A program made the translations under genes and the position numbers. Below, piece by piece: positions 20,624-32,459 of a stretch of DNA of 64,000 nt (positions are counted from its first letter, which is position 1; each line of letters starts with the position of its first letter). Source of the DNA: Clarkia xantiana subsp. parviflora (lineage: Eukaryota; Streptophyta; Magnoliopsida; Myrtales; Onagraceae); the NCBI GenBank assembly GCA_036873135.1, contig JAPTYO010000005.1, positions 17,442,666-17,506,665 of the forward strand, given 5' to 3'. A model generated the notes under the pieces. It was given only the letters and a program-made list of their open reading frames with translations. It was not told the origin of the DNA and ran no database searches.

Positions 20624-21280
20624 CAGGTGACGGGCGGATGGAATCTGGCGGCTATGGGCGGCGTTGAAGGCCCGAGCTGGCGGTGCGAGGCGGTTGCTGG
20701 TGGACGGACTGGGGAGTCTCAGCCAGAGGCGGGAAAAAAATCTTTAAAAAAATAAAAATAAAATAAAAATAATAATAATAATAGTAATATAATATAATAT
20801 AATAATAATGATAATAATTCTGGCACTAGATGACGAAAAATCGCACGGATCCCGGTGAATAGTGTATTATTGCTTTTTGTGGTGTTTTCTGTGTCCCTTT
20901 ACAATGTAACCCTAGACCCCTATACTAAAAACCTAGCCTAGTTACATATAAAATTTAAATAAAAAATTGCTAATAGATAATTATTCTAGAGAACATTCCT
21001 AAGGATATATATCTTTACAGATAATTATTTTTTGAATAAAAAATAATATATGGAGATAAATATCTTACAGATAATTTTCTAAAAAAAAACTAATTATTAT
21101 ATATATATTTTTAAATATTCAGAAAATATTAAATATATTCGAAATAATTTAAAATATATTTTATAATAATTTCCCTAATGTGCCCTTAAGCATTTTTGGA
21201 GACTTTGTGGCTTGAAGCGTCCGAAATTTGCCGTATCATGTGTAACATCGTTACGTCCGGGTCAAAATCGAGTGTTTACA
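19447..21280. mobile_element. Solo LTR inserted into the family D LTR
   Basis: An 1,834-bp unit starting TGTCAGACC and ending GTTTACA, with exact 5-bp flanks ATCAC at 19442-19446 and 21281-21285. Removing it and one ATCAC restores an uninterrupted family D LTR, which is strong evidence for insertion. No internal coding sequence, PBS or second LTR is seen, so a solo LTR left by LTR-LTR recombination is the best reading. A short non-autonomous element is an alternative. The inside is AT-rich except for a GC-rich block at about 20060-20740. Strand is not determined. Confidence 0.8.
20540..20621. repeat. (GA)n microsatellite
   Basis: About 41 uninterrupted GA units within the GC-rich block of the solo LTR. 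Confidence 0.97.
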
Positions 21281-21436
21281 ATCACCTGCAAAGAAGGGTA
21301 ATTCGTGGGGTGTCCTGGTGAACCCTCTCTGATACCTAAGTAAGTGTCGGTTGTAGAGAGATAAAGGAATAACGTAATTTTAGAGAGAGAGAGAGAGAGC
21401 TCAAACTTATAAATGAGGATGATGAGTAGTATTAAG

Positions 21437-21463
21437 GGTCGACTTGTCCACAACAAGTCGACC
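21437..21463. repeat. Perfect short hairpin between the head-to-head family D fragments
   Basis: Arms GGTCGACTTGT and ACAAGTCGACC (11 bp each, perfect) flank a 5-base loop. It lies near the meeting point of the two inverted LTR fragments. Confidence 0.85.
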
Positions 21464-21489
21464 AGTGGACGCCCATAGAGGCATCACGA

Positions 21490-21795
21490 CACATTGTTGC
21501 CAAACGGGGACAATTTTAGCTTATTTGAGATTAAGTCGGGATAATCTTATTCTGACCAAGATTAAGTACGAATCTCTATAAATACTGCTCATCATCCTCA
21601 TTTACAGGTTTGAGCTCTCTCTCTAAAATTACACTCTTCCCTTATCTCTCTACAACCGACACTTAGGAATCAAAGAGGGTTCACCGGGACACCCCCCGGT
21701 TTACCCCTCTTTGCAGAAGATCAAGGAGAAGAGCATTACGAGAAGAAGACACGTGCGACCAAAATCACCTCACGGGAGCACAAGATCCATAATTC
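21490..21795 (+). repeat. Family D LTR fragment, plus orientation
   Basis: This piece contains a TATA box (CTATAAATA near 21577) and a CT-rich leader. It also has an R/U5-like block with AAAGAGGGTTCACCGGGACA and CCCTCTTTGCAG, close in layout to the same block in families A to C. It ends CACAAGATCC, after which similarity to the inverted copy stops. No coding region of this family is present. Confidence 0.65.
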
Positions 21796-22002
21796 GCGTC
21801 GTCTTGTGAAATACGAACTAGAATTCATAACCTACCTTTGGAGTTAAATGGCTGCAATCAATACAATAAATGGGGGTTTCGCAGCAGGATGAGAGACATC
21901 CATTGCAAGAGATGTGTGTGCAAATTAAAGGAACAGTGCACTACCAACAAAGAAAAGGAGTAATAGAATTCTCACAAAATGATACGGAACGCCTGACCAG
22001 TC
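21796..22002. other. Short unassigned stretch before E4
   Basis: I see no gene or repeat here. The five bases CCCGA (22003-22007) directly before E4 are its presumed left target duplication; the right copy is outside the window. Confidence 0.5.
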
Positions 22003-22007
22003 CCCGA

Positions 22008-22667
22008 TGATGGATATACGCCCAATTTGAACCCGTTGACTTCCGAATCTTTTTATTTTTATCACCCCGTTAATGATTGTAAATCGAAACTTCAACCCGA
22101 TCTCCCCTAGGGGAGATAGGGTTGGCCAACCCTATCTCCCCTAGGAGGGGTTGGGTGGCCTCACCCAACCCCTACCCTTAGGGGTCGGATTTTCCTCCCC
22201 CCCCCAAGGGCCCCGGCACCATCCTTGGACTCCCATACTCGGTTTATTTCCGCCAACCTTCTCCGTATCCTAAGGTCTTAATTATGTGTTTAAAGGTTAA
22301 TTAATTGCGTTTAAGGGTTAACGATGTCATTAAGCCACCTTAATGACACCATTGCCAATAAATACCACACCTCCACTATTCATTATGGGATTTTGGCAAG
22401 TTGCATAATTTTGCTCTGACATCTCTCTAGCTTTATCTCTCTAAAACCGTACTGACTTAGGCATCGGAGAGGGTTCATCAGGCACCACCCCCCCCCCCCT
22501 CTGTGCCTGGTATTGCCCCTCTTGCAGGGTGAGAGGAGAAGAGAAGCTAAGGACGAAAGGACACAAGCTAGGACAGCACAACCCGAGAGCACCGAATCCG
22601 CAAACATCTCCAGTGAGGAACGAGACTTGAGTCGACCGCCTGTTGACCCTAGACTCGGAACCTAACA
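22008..22667 (+). repeat. 5' LTR of E4 (family B)
   Basis: 660 bp, starting TGATGGATATACG and ending CCTAACA. It is shorter than the E5 LTRs (885-886 bp), mainly because it has fewer of the palindromic AGATCGGG/CCTAGG units (22095-22200). The TATA region reads AATAAATACC where E5 has TATAAATACC. A run of ten or so C follows the GGAGAGGGTTCA block near 22485. Confidence 0.9.
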
Positions 22668-22668
22668 C

Positions 22669-22687
22669 TTGGCGCCGTCAGTGGGCT
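22669..22687 (+). other. Primer binding site of E4
   Basis: TTGGCGCCGTCAGTGGGCT follows the LTR after a one-base spacer. The core TGGCGCCGTC is the same as in families A and C. Confidence 0.75.
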
Positions 22688-22718
22688 TCGGACAGAAAGC
22701 CTGGCTATAACAAGAGCA

Positions 22719-25700
22719 ATGACGAACAGCAGGGTGTCTAGGCACCACCGCCCACCAGGGGGCAATGGGCGAAGGAGAGAGCCTATACCCCCAGGAAGGC
22801 AGCCTAACCCGGGAAAGCAACCAGTGCAACCAGAACCACAAGGAACCCCACAGCCTCCCCAACACAACCACCAGGAGGGAGGACCCTCACGCCCAGCTGG
22901 GGCTGAGTCCTCCACAGCCTCAACCCCTCTGGCAAGAAGGCCACAGAGAGAAAGGGAACAACAGGGAGTGCCATCCCAACACACGGCACCCCCTGAGGGA
23001 TATTACTATGAGGCGCAACCCCAAGGGTATCCGTAGGGGATGCCGGCGCAAAGGAATGGCAACCGCGCCTACACAACATACGCAAGGCCGGCATACACCC
23101 AAGGGACACACACAGAAGCTCATGAAGAGGAACAGATCCCAACGGAAGAGTGCCACTCGCACCCTCGAGCAGGGCAGCGAGAGGAGCAAAGAAGAAATTA
23201 CCAAGAGCCACCCCCAGAGGGAAGGCAACAATTCGTGCCTCCTAGGCAACAGCAGAACACCAGGGCTTACACCCCACTGGGGGAGGACAGACAAGCAAGA
23301 CCTCCAAGGAGGCAAGAATTTCATGAAGCACCCCAACAGGGATACCAAGGATACACCTACAGTCCATACCAGCATGGACAAGGGATCCCAGTAAGCCCAG
23401 TCTACAACTACGATGGATACCAGAGGGATTACATTCCGGCGCCGGTGGTGATTACCCCGGAAGAGATAGAGGCCATGATAACCCGGAAAATGAATGAGTC
23501 AAAGAAACACAGCTTGCATTGTCTAAGTGACAAAACGAACCACCCTTTCACGATGGAATTGGAGATGAACAGAGTGCCAGACTCCCTGCACACAGTGCAA
23601 ATTGCAAAGTACAATGGCAAGGGAGACCCCCGAGAACATATTCAACAGCATGAGGCCTCTCTATTTGGGAGGACTACTGACGAAAGATACAAGGCACTCC
23701 TGTTCCCAAACACCCTATCAGGGGTGGCCTCACACTGGTTCTTTAGCCTACCCTCTGAGAGCATCCACTCATGGGAGCAGCTAAAGGCAAAATTTCTGCA
23801 GAGATATCTAGGGGAGAGGAAACTCCTCAAGGGAACAGGCTCCATCGATGATGTGAAACAAGAATATGATGAATCCCTAGCCAGTTACTACACTAGGTTC
23901 AATCAAAATATCGCAGAGATCCAGGGCGACATCACTGAGGGTGAGATAATACGAGCCTTCATCAGAAACCTAGGCCGCTTCGGGTCCACACTGGCAGAAA
24001 AGATGGCCAAAAAGCCAGCGAGCACCTTAGAGGAACTTGCAGGAAGAGTAAAAACTCATATAGACCTGGAGAGGCACAGGGCAAGTAAGAAAGCCAAGAT
24101 TCAAGCAGCCAAGGAAGACAATGCAAAGCCGAACAAAGGAAAGCCACCCCAGGCACCTCAGCACGCAAGGCAGCAGGAATGGCGTCCGCCCCAGCAAAGA
24201 AATCAAATGGGCGAACCACTAAAGGCCAGGGAAATAAATGTCATCAAGTTCGTCCCATTGAACGCCACTCCAGCTACTGTCCTCAGAGAGATGCGGAATC
24301 AGAAACTCTGGTCACCCCCTGCAAGATGGAGAGCCCCAATGGTGGGGAATCACAAGGACAGATGGTGTGACAACCATGAAACATACGGGCATGACACGAA
24401 TGAATGCTTTAGCCTAAAGCTAAGCATAAACAACATCATCCAAAGGGGAGAACTAAAACAGTTCGTGGATCATAGGGGCAACAGCATGCAGTTAGGGCCA
24501 TCACACAGAGACAAGGGCTAAAGCAAAGTAGACTACAATCCTCCGCCCAACAAGAGAGGGACCATAAATATGATACACGGAGGAGTAGCGTCAGGTGGCC
24601 CAACTGCTAATGCAAGGGAGGTTTACGCTTCCAAATTGAGTTCAGTACCAAGGTGGAGGAAAAGGCCAAGAGAAGGAGAAGAAGTGAAGATCGAATTCTC
24701 AGAGAAGGACAAGAGCCACCTCGTCTTCCCACATGACGATGCTCTAGTCATCACAATAGACGTTGATAATTTTGATGTAAAGCGAATATTGGTGGATGGG
24801 GGCAGCTCGGCTGACCTCCTAAGCTTGAGAGTCCTAGAAGAAATAGGGAAAACCAAGGCAGACATCAAACCAGTCAACTTCCCTCTAGTTGGCTTCTCAG
24901 GGGCAACAAGCTACCCCCTGGGAATGATAACCCTGCCGGTGACCATGGGCCAAGGATGGACACAGCTGAAGGTGAATGTTAACTTCTTGGTGGTTGAAAG
25001 CCTGGGAGCCTACAATGGGATCCTAGGAAGGACAACCATAAACCCATATGAAATCGTGCCATCCACCGTACACCAGAAGTTGAAGTACATCGCGGAGAAT
25101 GGAGTCGGAGAAGTCCTGGGTGATCAACGCACTACAAGGCAGTGCTACGTCAACTCCATGAGACGTGGATTACACGGGACATACACAGTGGCAGTGGTCA
25201 TGGTAGGAGCCAATCAAGATAGAAAGAAGAGGGGAAGGAGACAAAGGCAAAGAAATATGAAGAATGGAGTTGCACTCCGTTTGAGCAGGCAGTTTTTTCA
25301 AACAGTGCCTAAGAGGAGACACACGAGCAAGGCTGTGAAGGTGACAGCCATACCTTGGCAGCCAGAAACCATAGAAGGGAAAAGAACAAGGGACTCCATC
25401 ATAAGAGGCTTTCGGTACATTGATGACATCAAGCAAATGCCGCGGGAGCCAATATCAAGCTATTTCCAGAGATTCTCCAGTTTTGGTGCCAATATGGACA
25501 TCACAAGAGGAGAAGCCGTCAAAGCATTCATTCGAAACATGCACCCAAACTCATTTGAGGCCTATGGAGGACTTTATGAGATGATCATGACGAGCACGAT
25601 GAGAGAGCTCAAGGAAAAGCTAGACAAGGCATTTGCAAAGGAGATGGAGCAACCGGATGAAGTCCCGGAGAAAGAAAGGGAAACCGATACACTGGAAGGA

Positions 25701-25862
25701 GATGTAAACTTCACATTCACACCCCTTACAGTGAGCATAGAAGAAATTTTTCAGAAGTACCTCAAGGAGGAGCTACCCACATGCAGGGAGGAGATGGTGT
25801 GAATACCATGGGACCTGGGGGCATCAAACCAACAACTGCATGGTACTGAAGATAGAAGCGGA
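22719..25862 (+). pseudogene. Gag-protease-Gag' polyprotein, family B (E4, broken)
   Basis: The frame starts at ATG 22719 (MTNSRVS, as in E5) and stays in register for 1,028 codons. TAG at 23034-23036 and TAA at 24519-24521 interrupt it. Near 25795 about 31 bases present in E5 are missing, giving a frameshift and a stop at 25800-25802. E3 then splits the gene: the last codons continue at 37433 and end at TAG 37500-37502. Order: Pro/Gln-rich N-terminus, capsid region (23550-24100), zinc knuckle (CDNHETYGHDTNEC), protease DGGSS (about 24795), a basic linker, then a second capsid-like half (25400-25640). The second knuckle (CEYHGTWGH...) is out of frame after the deletion. No RT or integrase follows. 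Confidence 0.9.
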
Positions 25863-26623
25863 TGATGGGTTCCGATGTAATCGTTAGCCCCGTTAACAGC
25901 CAATGGACGGCGAGTAGGTCCAGTGGGCCTCGTGAAAAGCCTAGAAGGCCCAGAGGCCTAGCACGAAGGTTTCCGACTTTAACGGTCCCGATGTATGAGC
26001 TGAATGCTCCCGATAAGAAGCCTCTGAGTAGGCCCCGATACGCCTTAGTAAAGGCCCCGATAATAAAGCCCCGCAGAGGCCGGACCTGTCCCGTAGAGAC
26101 TGAAGGTCCTGGGTGGTGATCTAGAATGAGACAACTCTAGAGTCCCCGACAGGAGTCGAGACTTGTGATCAGAGGATAAGACCGAGAAACCCGCCTACTA
26201 GATAGAGTAGTGGGATACGGTTAGAGATAGAGATAAACTCCCCGAGATACGCAGGGCGTGCCCGAGATACGCGGAGTACGGGTAAGATACGCGGAGCGTG
26301 GGGCGAGATATATGGAATCCCAGCCGAGATATACGGAATCGTGGCGAGATACACGGAATCATGGGCAAAACTGCCAGGCGCAGTAACAGGTAACTGAGTA
26401 ACTTCCCCTCCTATATAAAGGAGGAAGTTACCTCAGAAAACCATCATCTACTCTAATACGAACTTAGACTTGGCTTACCACCCATTGATCACCATACTCA
26501 TTTAAGCATCGGAGAGGGATTCTGGGTCACCACCCAGTTCATCCCCTTTTGCAGGATTACGCGGAGCCCAGGAGTCCAGGCTTTCCGTCAAGGACGTAAC
26601 GGAGCTTCGTCCGTGATCTAACA
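25863..26623 (+). repeat. 5' LTR of E3
   Basis: 761 bp, TGATGGGTTCC to CTAACA. The U3 array of CGAGATACGCGG-like units is at 26236-26370, the TATA region CCTATATAAAGGAGG near 26410, and the R/U5 block GCATCGGAGAGGGATTCTGG near 26506. Confidence 0.95.
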
Positions 26624-26642
26624 TTGGCGCCGTCTGTGGGAA
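26624..26642 (+). other. Primer binding site of E3
   Basis: TTGGCGCCGTCTGTGGGAA directly follows the LTR, as in E1 and E2. Confidence 0.75.
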
Positions 26643-26677
26643 GCTTACAAAAAGTCAAGATAGCTTCTACCAGATCA

Positions 26678-29600
26678 ATGGCCTGTGGTGGCAAGAAGAA
26701 GCAGGTCCAGGCTGGCAGTTCTCGCCCCGCGGGAACCGTGAATTCCCCGTTGCCGGAACGTGTTGCTGAACAAGGTGAGAACCCTGCTCTTTCCCAGACA
26801 GGGGGGCAAGGTGATGGTTTTGAAGTCTCAGTCCGAGACACGGAGACGAACAGGCAGGATGTCCCGCGTAGGGAAGAGGATGAGGTTCCCCCAAACCTGG
26901 GGGGCCATGGAAGAGAAGGAGTCCCGCGAAGGGAGGAAGGGTCGTCTTCGAACTCGGAGTTGGCCAAGACAGTAGCGGAGGCTATGCCCATGTTATTGGC
27001 CGCCATGGAGGCCTTGCTGGATAAGAGAGAGGCCGCCAGGAGGGCGGAGGAGTTGCCTCCGCGAGAAGAATTACCACCACCCCCGCCGAGGGTGGACCCG
27101 GAAATTCCAGCACCAGAGGTCCCAATCAGGAGCAAGGGTAAGGAACCAGCACACCCCGAGAAGTTCGTGGTTGACGGTCCGGGACCGGTGCAAAATAGGA
27201 CCATTCCCCTGAATGGCCCCATCACCCCCGATCAGGTGGTGAAGATCGTTAGCATCTGCATGGGTGATCAGAAGCAGATGACATCGGATCTAAGGGATCG
27301 ATCCAGCCATCCTTTCGTGCCGCGGCTGATAGATACCGTCGCCCCGCCCGGGCTCGGTATTCCGACCATCAAGGAGTACGATCGTGAGGGGGACCCAGTT
27401 CGCCATGTGCAGAGGCATGTCCAGGCCTGTATGGGACGAACATCGAACGATGATCTCGTATGCTCATTGTTCCCGATAACCCTGGGAGAAAGGGCCATGA
27501 CTTGGTTCTTCAGCCTCCCGCCAGGAAGCATCACGTGCTGGGCTGATATGCACGATCGCTTCATCAAGCAGTACCAAGGTCGGAGGCGTCTTCTGAAGAG
27601 CGTGAGATCCCTGACCCAGGTGGTGCAGAGGTCCGACGAATCGTTGGCATACTACTACCAGCGATTCACTGCTAGTGCCGCGGAAATTGATGAAGAAATT
27701 TCGGAGGGTGAGACCATCCGCACTTTCCTGCGGAACTTGAGCGCTTCGTACGGTTCCGACCTGATGCATAGCGTAGCCGCGAAGGCTGTGTGGAGTATGG
27801 AGGCCCTGCAGGCGAGGGTGAAACAGCAAATCGACGTCCCGGAGTCGAAGATTGCTGCTGGAGAGCTCGATCCCCCGAAGTCGGGAAGAGGAAAGCCATC
27901 GTCCAAGCTGTCGGATGATCGCAAGGGGAGCGACAAATCGGAGGGAAGTAGAAACCGTGGTCGTCCCGATAAAAGAGAAGACAAGTGTCCTCCGAGGAAG
28001 GACAACCGAGAGGGTCGGGCTGTACCCATCAATAGCTCGATGACCTCTGTGTTAGCTGTGATGGACAGACAAGGTCTCGCTCGATACCCCCCGAGGAAAG
28101 AAGGCGAATTCCTAGGAGGCCGTCCTGACCGTTACTGTCACTACCATCGAGCCAATGGTCACGACACTGAGAACTGTCGGGAGCTGAAGAAGGAGATTGA
28201 AAAGCTGATCCAGAAGGGAAAGCTGAAGGAGTTCGTCGGGAAGGGGCGGCGCCGATCCCGTTCCAGAAGTCGATCACGATCCCGTTCCAAGTCCCGCGAC
28301 CGATCTCCGAAGAAGAAGAAGGTCGAGCATGAGGCCTCGGGTTCAGGTGCCCGTAAAGAGAGGCGCGGAACTATCAACGTCATCCACGGAGGGATGGCAG
28401 CGGGAGGTGATACCTCTGCTTCCCGGGAAAACTACGCCTCCCGCATATCTTCCGCGGTGGTGCTAGGGAAAAGGTCCCGGTCGTGGACCCTGAAGGAGGA
28501 AATGGTAATTTCTTTCTCGGCGGAGGATTTAGTAGGCGTGGAGAGCCCTCACGACGACGCCTTGGTCGTGACCCTGGATGTGGACGGATTCGAGATGAAG
28601 CGGATCCTGATAGACGGAGGGAGCTCCTCCGATATTCTTTTCATGGACGCTCTGGAAGCCATGGGAAAGACGAAGAAGGACCTGACTCAGGTGGACTTCC
28701 CGATGGTGGGATTCTCTGGCTCCACTTCCTACCCGTTGGGAATGATTACCTTACCAGTAGAGTTTGGTAGTGGCTGGAAAATGGAGAGGCGAAACGTGGA
28801 TTTCGTCGTAGTGGAGTCCGCGGGGGCGTACAACGCGATCATCGGGAGGACCACCATCAACCCTCTCATGGCAGTCGCCTTGACGGTCCACCAGAAGATG
28901 AAGTTTCCGACGGACAACATAGTCGGAGAGGTCAAGGGTGACCAAGTGGCGTCACGAAAATGCTATGTTAACGCCACCCTAAGGAGGAGGAGGGAAGCCA
29001 TGACTGTCCTTCAGACTGATGCCGATCCCCGAGAGGAGTATGGGCGTCCCGCCCCCATGGAGGACCTGAAGGAGGTTGAAATTGATGGGCCTCAGAGGAA
29101 GGTGAAGATCGGGTCTGCTTTGTCGGAGGAAAGAGCCCGAGAGTTGATCGAGCTCTTGAAGGAGTTTAAGGAGCTGTTTGCCTGGTCCCCGAGTGATATG
29201 CCAGGAATCAGTCCCGACGTGATAGTGCACGAGCTGAAGATAGACCCTGCGATCAAGCCTATCGCGCAGAGGAGGCGTCCGATGGGCGCGGACAAGAGAA
29301 TCGCGATCCAGCAAGAGGTGGGCAGACTGCTCGATTCATCAAGGAGCTCCGATTCCAGACTTGGGTGGCTAACCCAGTGCTGGTACGAAAGAGTAACGGA
29401 AAGTGGCGGATGTGTGTCGACTTCCGCGACTTGAACAAAGCCTCCCCGAAGGACTGCTACCCGCTGCCGATGATCGACCAGCTGGTGGATGCCACATCGG
29501 GACATGAGCTTTTGAGCTTCATGGATGCCTATTCCGGGTACAACCAAATCAAGATGGCTAAGGAGGATGCCCCCCACACAGCTTTTTACGCTGACAGCGA

Positions 29601-32334
29601 CGTCTACCACTACGACGTGATGCCCTTCGGATTGATCAATGCCGGAGCAACTTACCAGCGGATGGTAAACAAGTTGTTCGGGGACATGCTGGGGAAAACC
29701 ATGGAGGCATATGTGGACGACATGCTGGTGAAGTCCCGACAGGCAGGAGACCATGTCCACAACTTGGCGGCGGCATTTGAGCGGATGAAGTTCCATCAGG
29801 TTCGGCTGAACCCCGACAAATGTGCTTTCGGGGTGAACTCGGGGAAGTTCCTAGGGTTCATGGTGAGCCAGAGAGGAATCGAGGTGAACCCTGAGAAGCT
29901 GCGAGCAATCGAAGAGATGCAGTCCCCGAGGACTCATCGGGAGGTCCAGGTGCTGAATGGCCGGTTGGCCGCGATGAATCGCTTCCTATCCAAGGCGAGT
30001 GATCGAGCTATGCCATTTTTTGATGTACTGAGGGCCAACAAGAAGTTCGAATGGACCGACAAGTGTGAGGAAGCGTTCCAGGCACTCAAGCAGCACCTCC
30101 GTACCCTTCCGCCGTTGGCGAAGTCAGTTCCAGGCGAGCCGCTCTATCTCTATTTGGCTGTTTCTGATGTGGCTGTTAGTTCTGTTTTGATTAAAATTGT
30201 CAAGGGCAACCAAGTGCCTATCTATTATGTAAGCAAGGCGTTTGCCAAGTCTGAAATAAACTATCCCGCTATTGAGAAGTATCTCTTCGCGTTGATTATT
30301 GCCGCTCGAAAACTGCGACCTTACTTCCATGCCCATGAAGTCACGGTACTGACTAATCAGCCCTTGAAACACTTTTTAAACCGACCGGAGGCGTCGGGGA
30401 GATTGGTAAAATGGGCCATCGAATTGACGGAGTTCCGCATTCATTTTGCTCCGAGAACCGCTATTAAGGGCCAGGCGTTGGCAGATTTTATAGCTGAGTC
30501 TACGGCACCCGATCTGGAAGTAACGGGTCCCGCAGAGGGGGCAGCCATGGAGGAAGTCCCGACAACAGAACAGCAGCCAGAACAGCCAAATGAGGAGAAT
30601 ACGTGGGAGATGTACACTGATGGTTCATCGAGTGTAGAAGGCTCGGGGGCAGGATTCGTATTGATACCGCCCGGTAGAGGCGAGCCCCTGCGATATGCCT
30701 TGGCGTTGACATTCAAAGCCACCAACAACGAAGCGGAGTACGAGGCTCTCATCACGGGCCTCAAGATTGCCAAGGGTACGGGGGTCGATCATCTAAAAGT
30801 AAAGTGCGATGCCAGCTTGGTTGTAAACCAAGTCCAGGGGAACTATGAAGCCAAGAACCCGACAATGAAGAAATATTTGCACGAGGTGCAGACTTTGAAG
30901 GGAAGTTTCAAAAGCTTTGATATCGAGGCGATCCCGAGAGAAGAGAACGCGGAAGCGGATGCCTTGAGTAAGTTTGCCCTGGGAGTGGCCCCCGAGGAGA
31001 ATCGGAAGGTGCATTTCCTAGAGAAGGTGATTATCTCAAACATCGATCCAGCAGAGATCTGTGCTATTGGGACAGGATCGGAGGAAGAGGAGAAGCCCAC
31101 TTGGATGACCCCGATGGTCACATACCTGACTACGGGGGTACTCCCCGATGACAATGTGGCAGCCGTCAGATTGCGTCGGATTGCAGACAACTAAGCGATG
31201 GTGGACAACCAGTTATACAAAAAAGGGTACGTAAAACCTTTCTTAAAATGCGTAGCGGAGCCTGACACGAATCGGATCCTAAGGGAACTACACGAAGGAG
31301 TCGCGGCCTGTCATGAGGGAGCCCGATCTCTAGTGAGGAAGGCATTGAACTTGGGCTACTACTGGCCGTCGATGAATAAGGAGGCGACAGCAATGGTCCG
31401 ATCCTGTGATGCATGCCAGAGGTACGCTCCGAAAATCGTGGCTCCCGCCGCGGACTTAATGCCCATCAGGAGTGCATGGCCCTTCGCGCAATGGGGAATT
31501 GACTTGGTGGGACCACTTCCCCAAGTGAAAGGTCAGTGCAAGTACTTACTCGTGGCTATTGACTACTTTTCAAAGTGGATAGAGGCTAAAGCATTGGCCA
31601 GAACGACGGGGCAGCAGATCCTCAAGTTCCTTCAGACTCAAATCATATCCCGGTACGGGGTCCCGCGAGTGTTGATCAGAGACAACGGCCCTCCGTTCAA
31701 TGGGGCTCGGTTGAAGGAGTACCTGGAAGAATTAAACATTGAGCATCGGACTACTTCAGTCCGCCACGCTCAGACCAATGGCCAGGTAGAGTCAGCCAAC
31801 AAGATCGTGATGGATGGCTTGAAGAAGAGAGTCTATGCCTTGCAGGGCCATTGGCTGGATGAGCTCGAGAATGTGCTATGGGCTGTGAGAACAACACCCA
31901 AGCAATCAACAGGAGAAACTCTGTTTGGCCTGGTTTATGGCACGGAGGCAGTCGCTCCCGTGGAGATAGCGGTGGCGTCCCACCGCGCGAAATATTACGA
32001 GCCTCTGACAAATGAGGAAATGAGACGTCTGGACTTAGACCTACTCGAGGAGAAGAGGTGGAAGGCTGATGAAGTCTAGGCCCGAATGCGTCTGGCAACA
32101 GCCCGATATTATAATCGGCGTGTCAAGTCCCGACAATTCTTCGTGGGAGAACTTGTCTGGCGGAGGAATGAGTTTGTTCATCAAGATCGGATCAACAAGC
32201 TGTCACCAAAATGGGAAGGACCCTACAAGATCGTAGGGATGCCAGTGCCCAATGCATACAAGTTAGAGGATCTCGAAGGCAAGACGTTGAAGCATTCCTT
32301 CAGTGGCGAACACTTGAAGAAGTATCATGTTTGA
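26678..32334 (+). pseudogene. Gag-pro-pol polyprotein, family A (E3, broken)
   Basis: The ATG is at 26678, matching the E2 start (MACGGKKKQ). The first segment runs to 29434 and covers Gag, knuckle (CHYHRANGHDTENC), RS-rich tail (about 28250-28305), protease (DGGSS near 28615) and the start of the RT region. Near 29332 seven bases present in E2 are missing between two GAT triplets, shifting the frame. The next segment, to the stop TAA at 31192-31194, carries RT (YVDD), RNase H and aRH. The next, to TAG 32077-32079, carries the integrase with HHCC and an intact Asp-Asp-Glu triad (DNGPPF). The last ends at 32334. Each stop is a single base change from the E2 codon. Confidence 0.94.
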
Positions 32335-32459
32335 TATTAAGCCGCCGTGAAGGGCGCAAATTGTCTATCAATAAGATCCGATGTAAGCCTATTTCGAGTT
32401 ATTTATGAATAAAAGAAATTGCCTTCCGATCAAATTGCTTTCAAATTTATTCTAACTGT

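Larger units (their letters stand above)
19371..21480 (-). repeat. Family D LTR fragment, split by a solo LTR
   Basis: The two pieces 19371-19446 and 21281-21480 together match, in inverted orientation, the sequence at about 21490-21795. Shared parts include ATCTTGTGCTCCCGTGAGGT, GCTCTTCTCCTTGATC, CTGCAAAG, the GAACCCTCT block and ATGAGGATGATGAG. The left edge TGTTGGATC looks like a minus-strand LTR end as in families A and C. No PBS or gag follows it. The right edge is uncertain. Confidence 0.65.

Noticed and set aside
20034..20755. Open frames in the GC-rich block of the solo LTR, including an Arg-Glu run
   Set aside because: The Arg-Glu run is the GA microsatellite; frames on both strands overlap and no domain is seen.
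22485..22500. Poly-C run in the E4 LTR as a functional element
   Set aside because: It corresponds to the G run in the E5 LTRs, which varies between the two E5 copies, so it is slippage-prone simple sequence.
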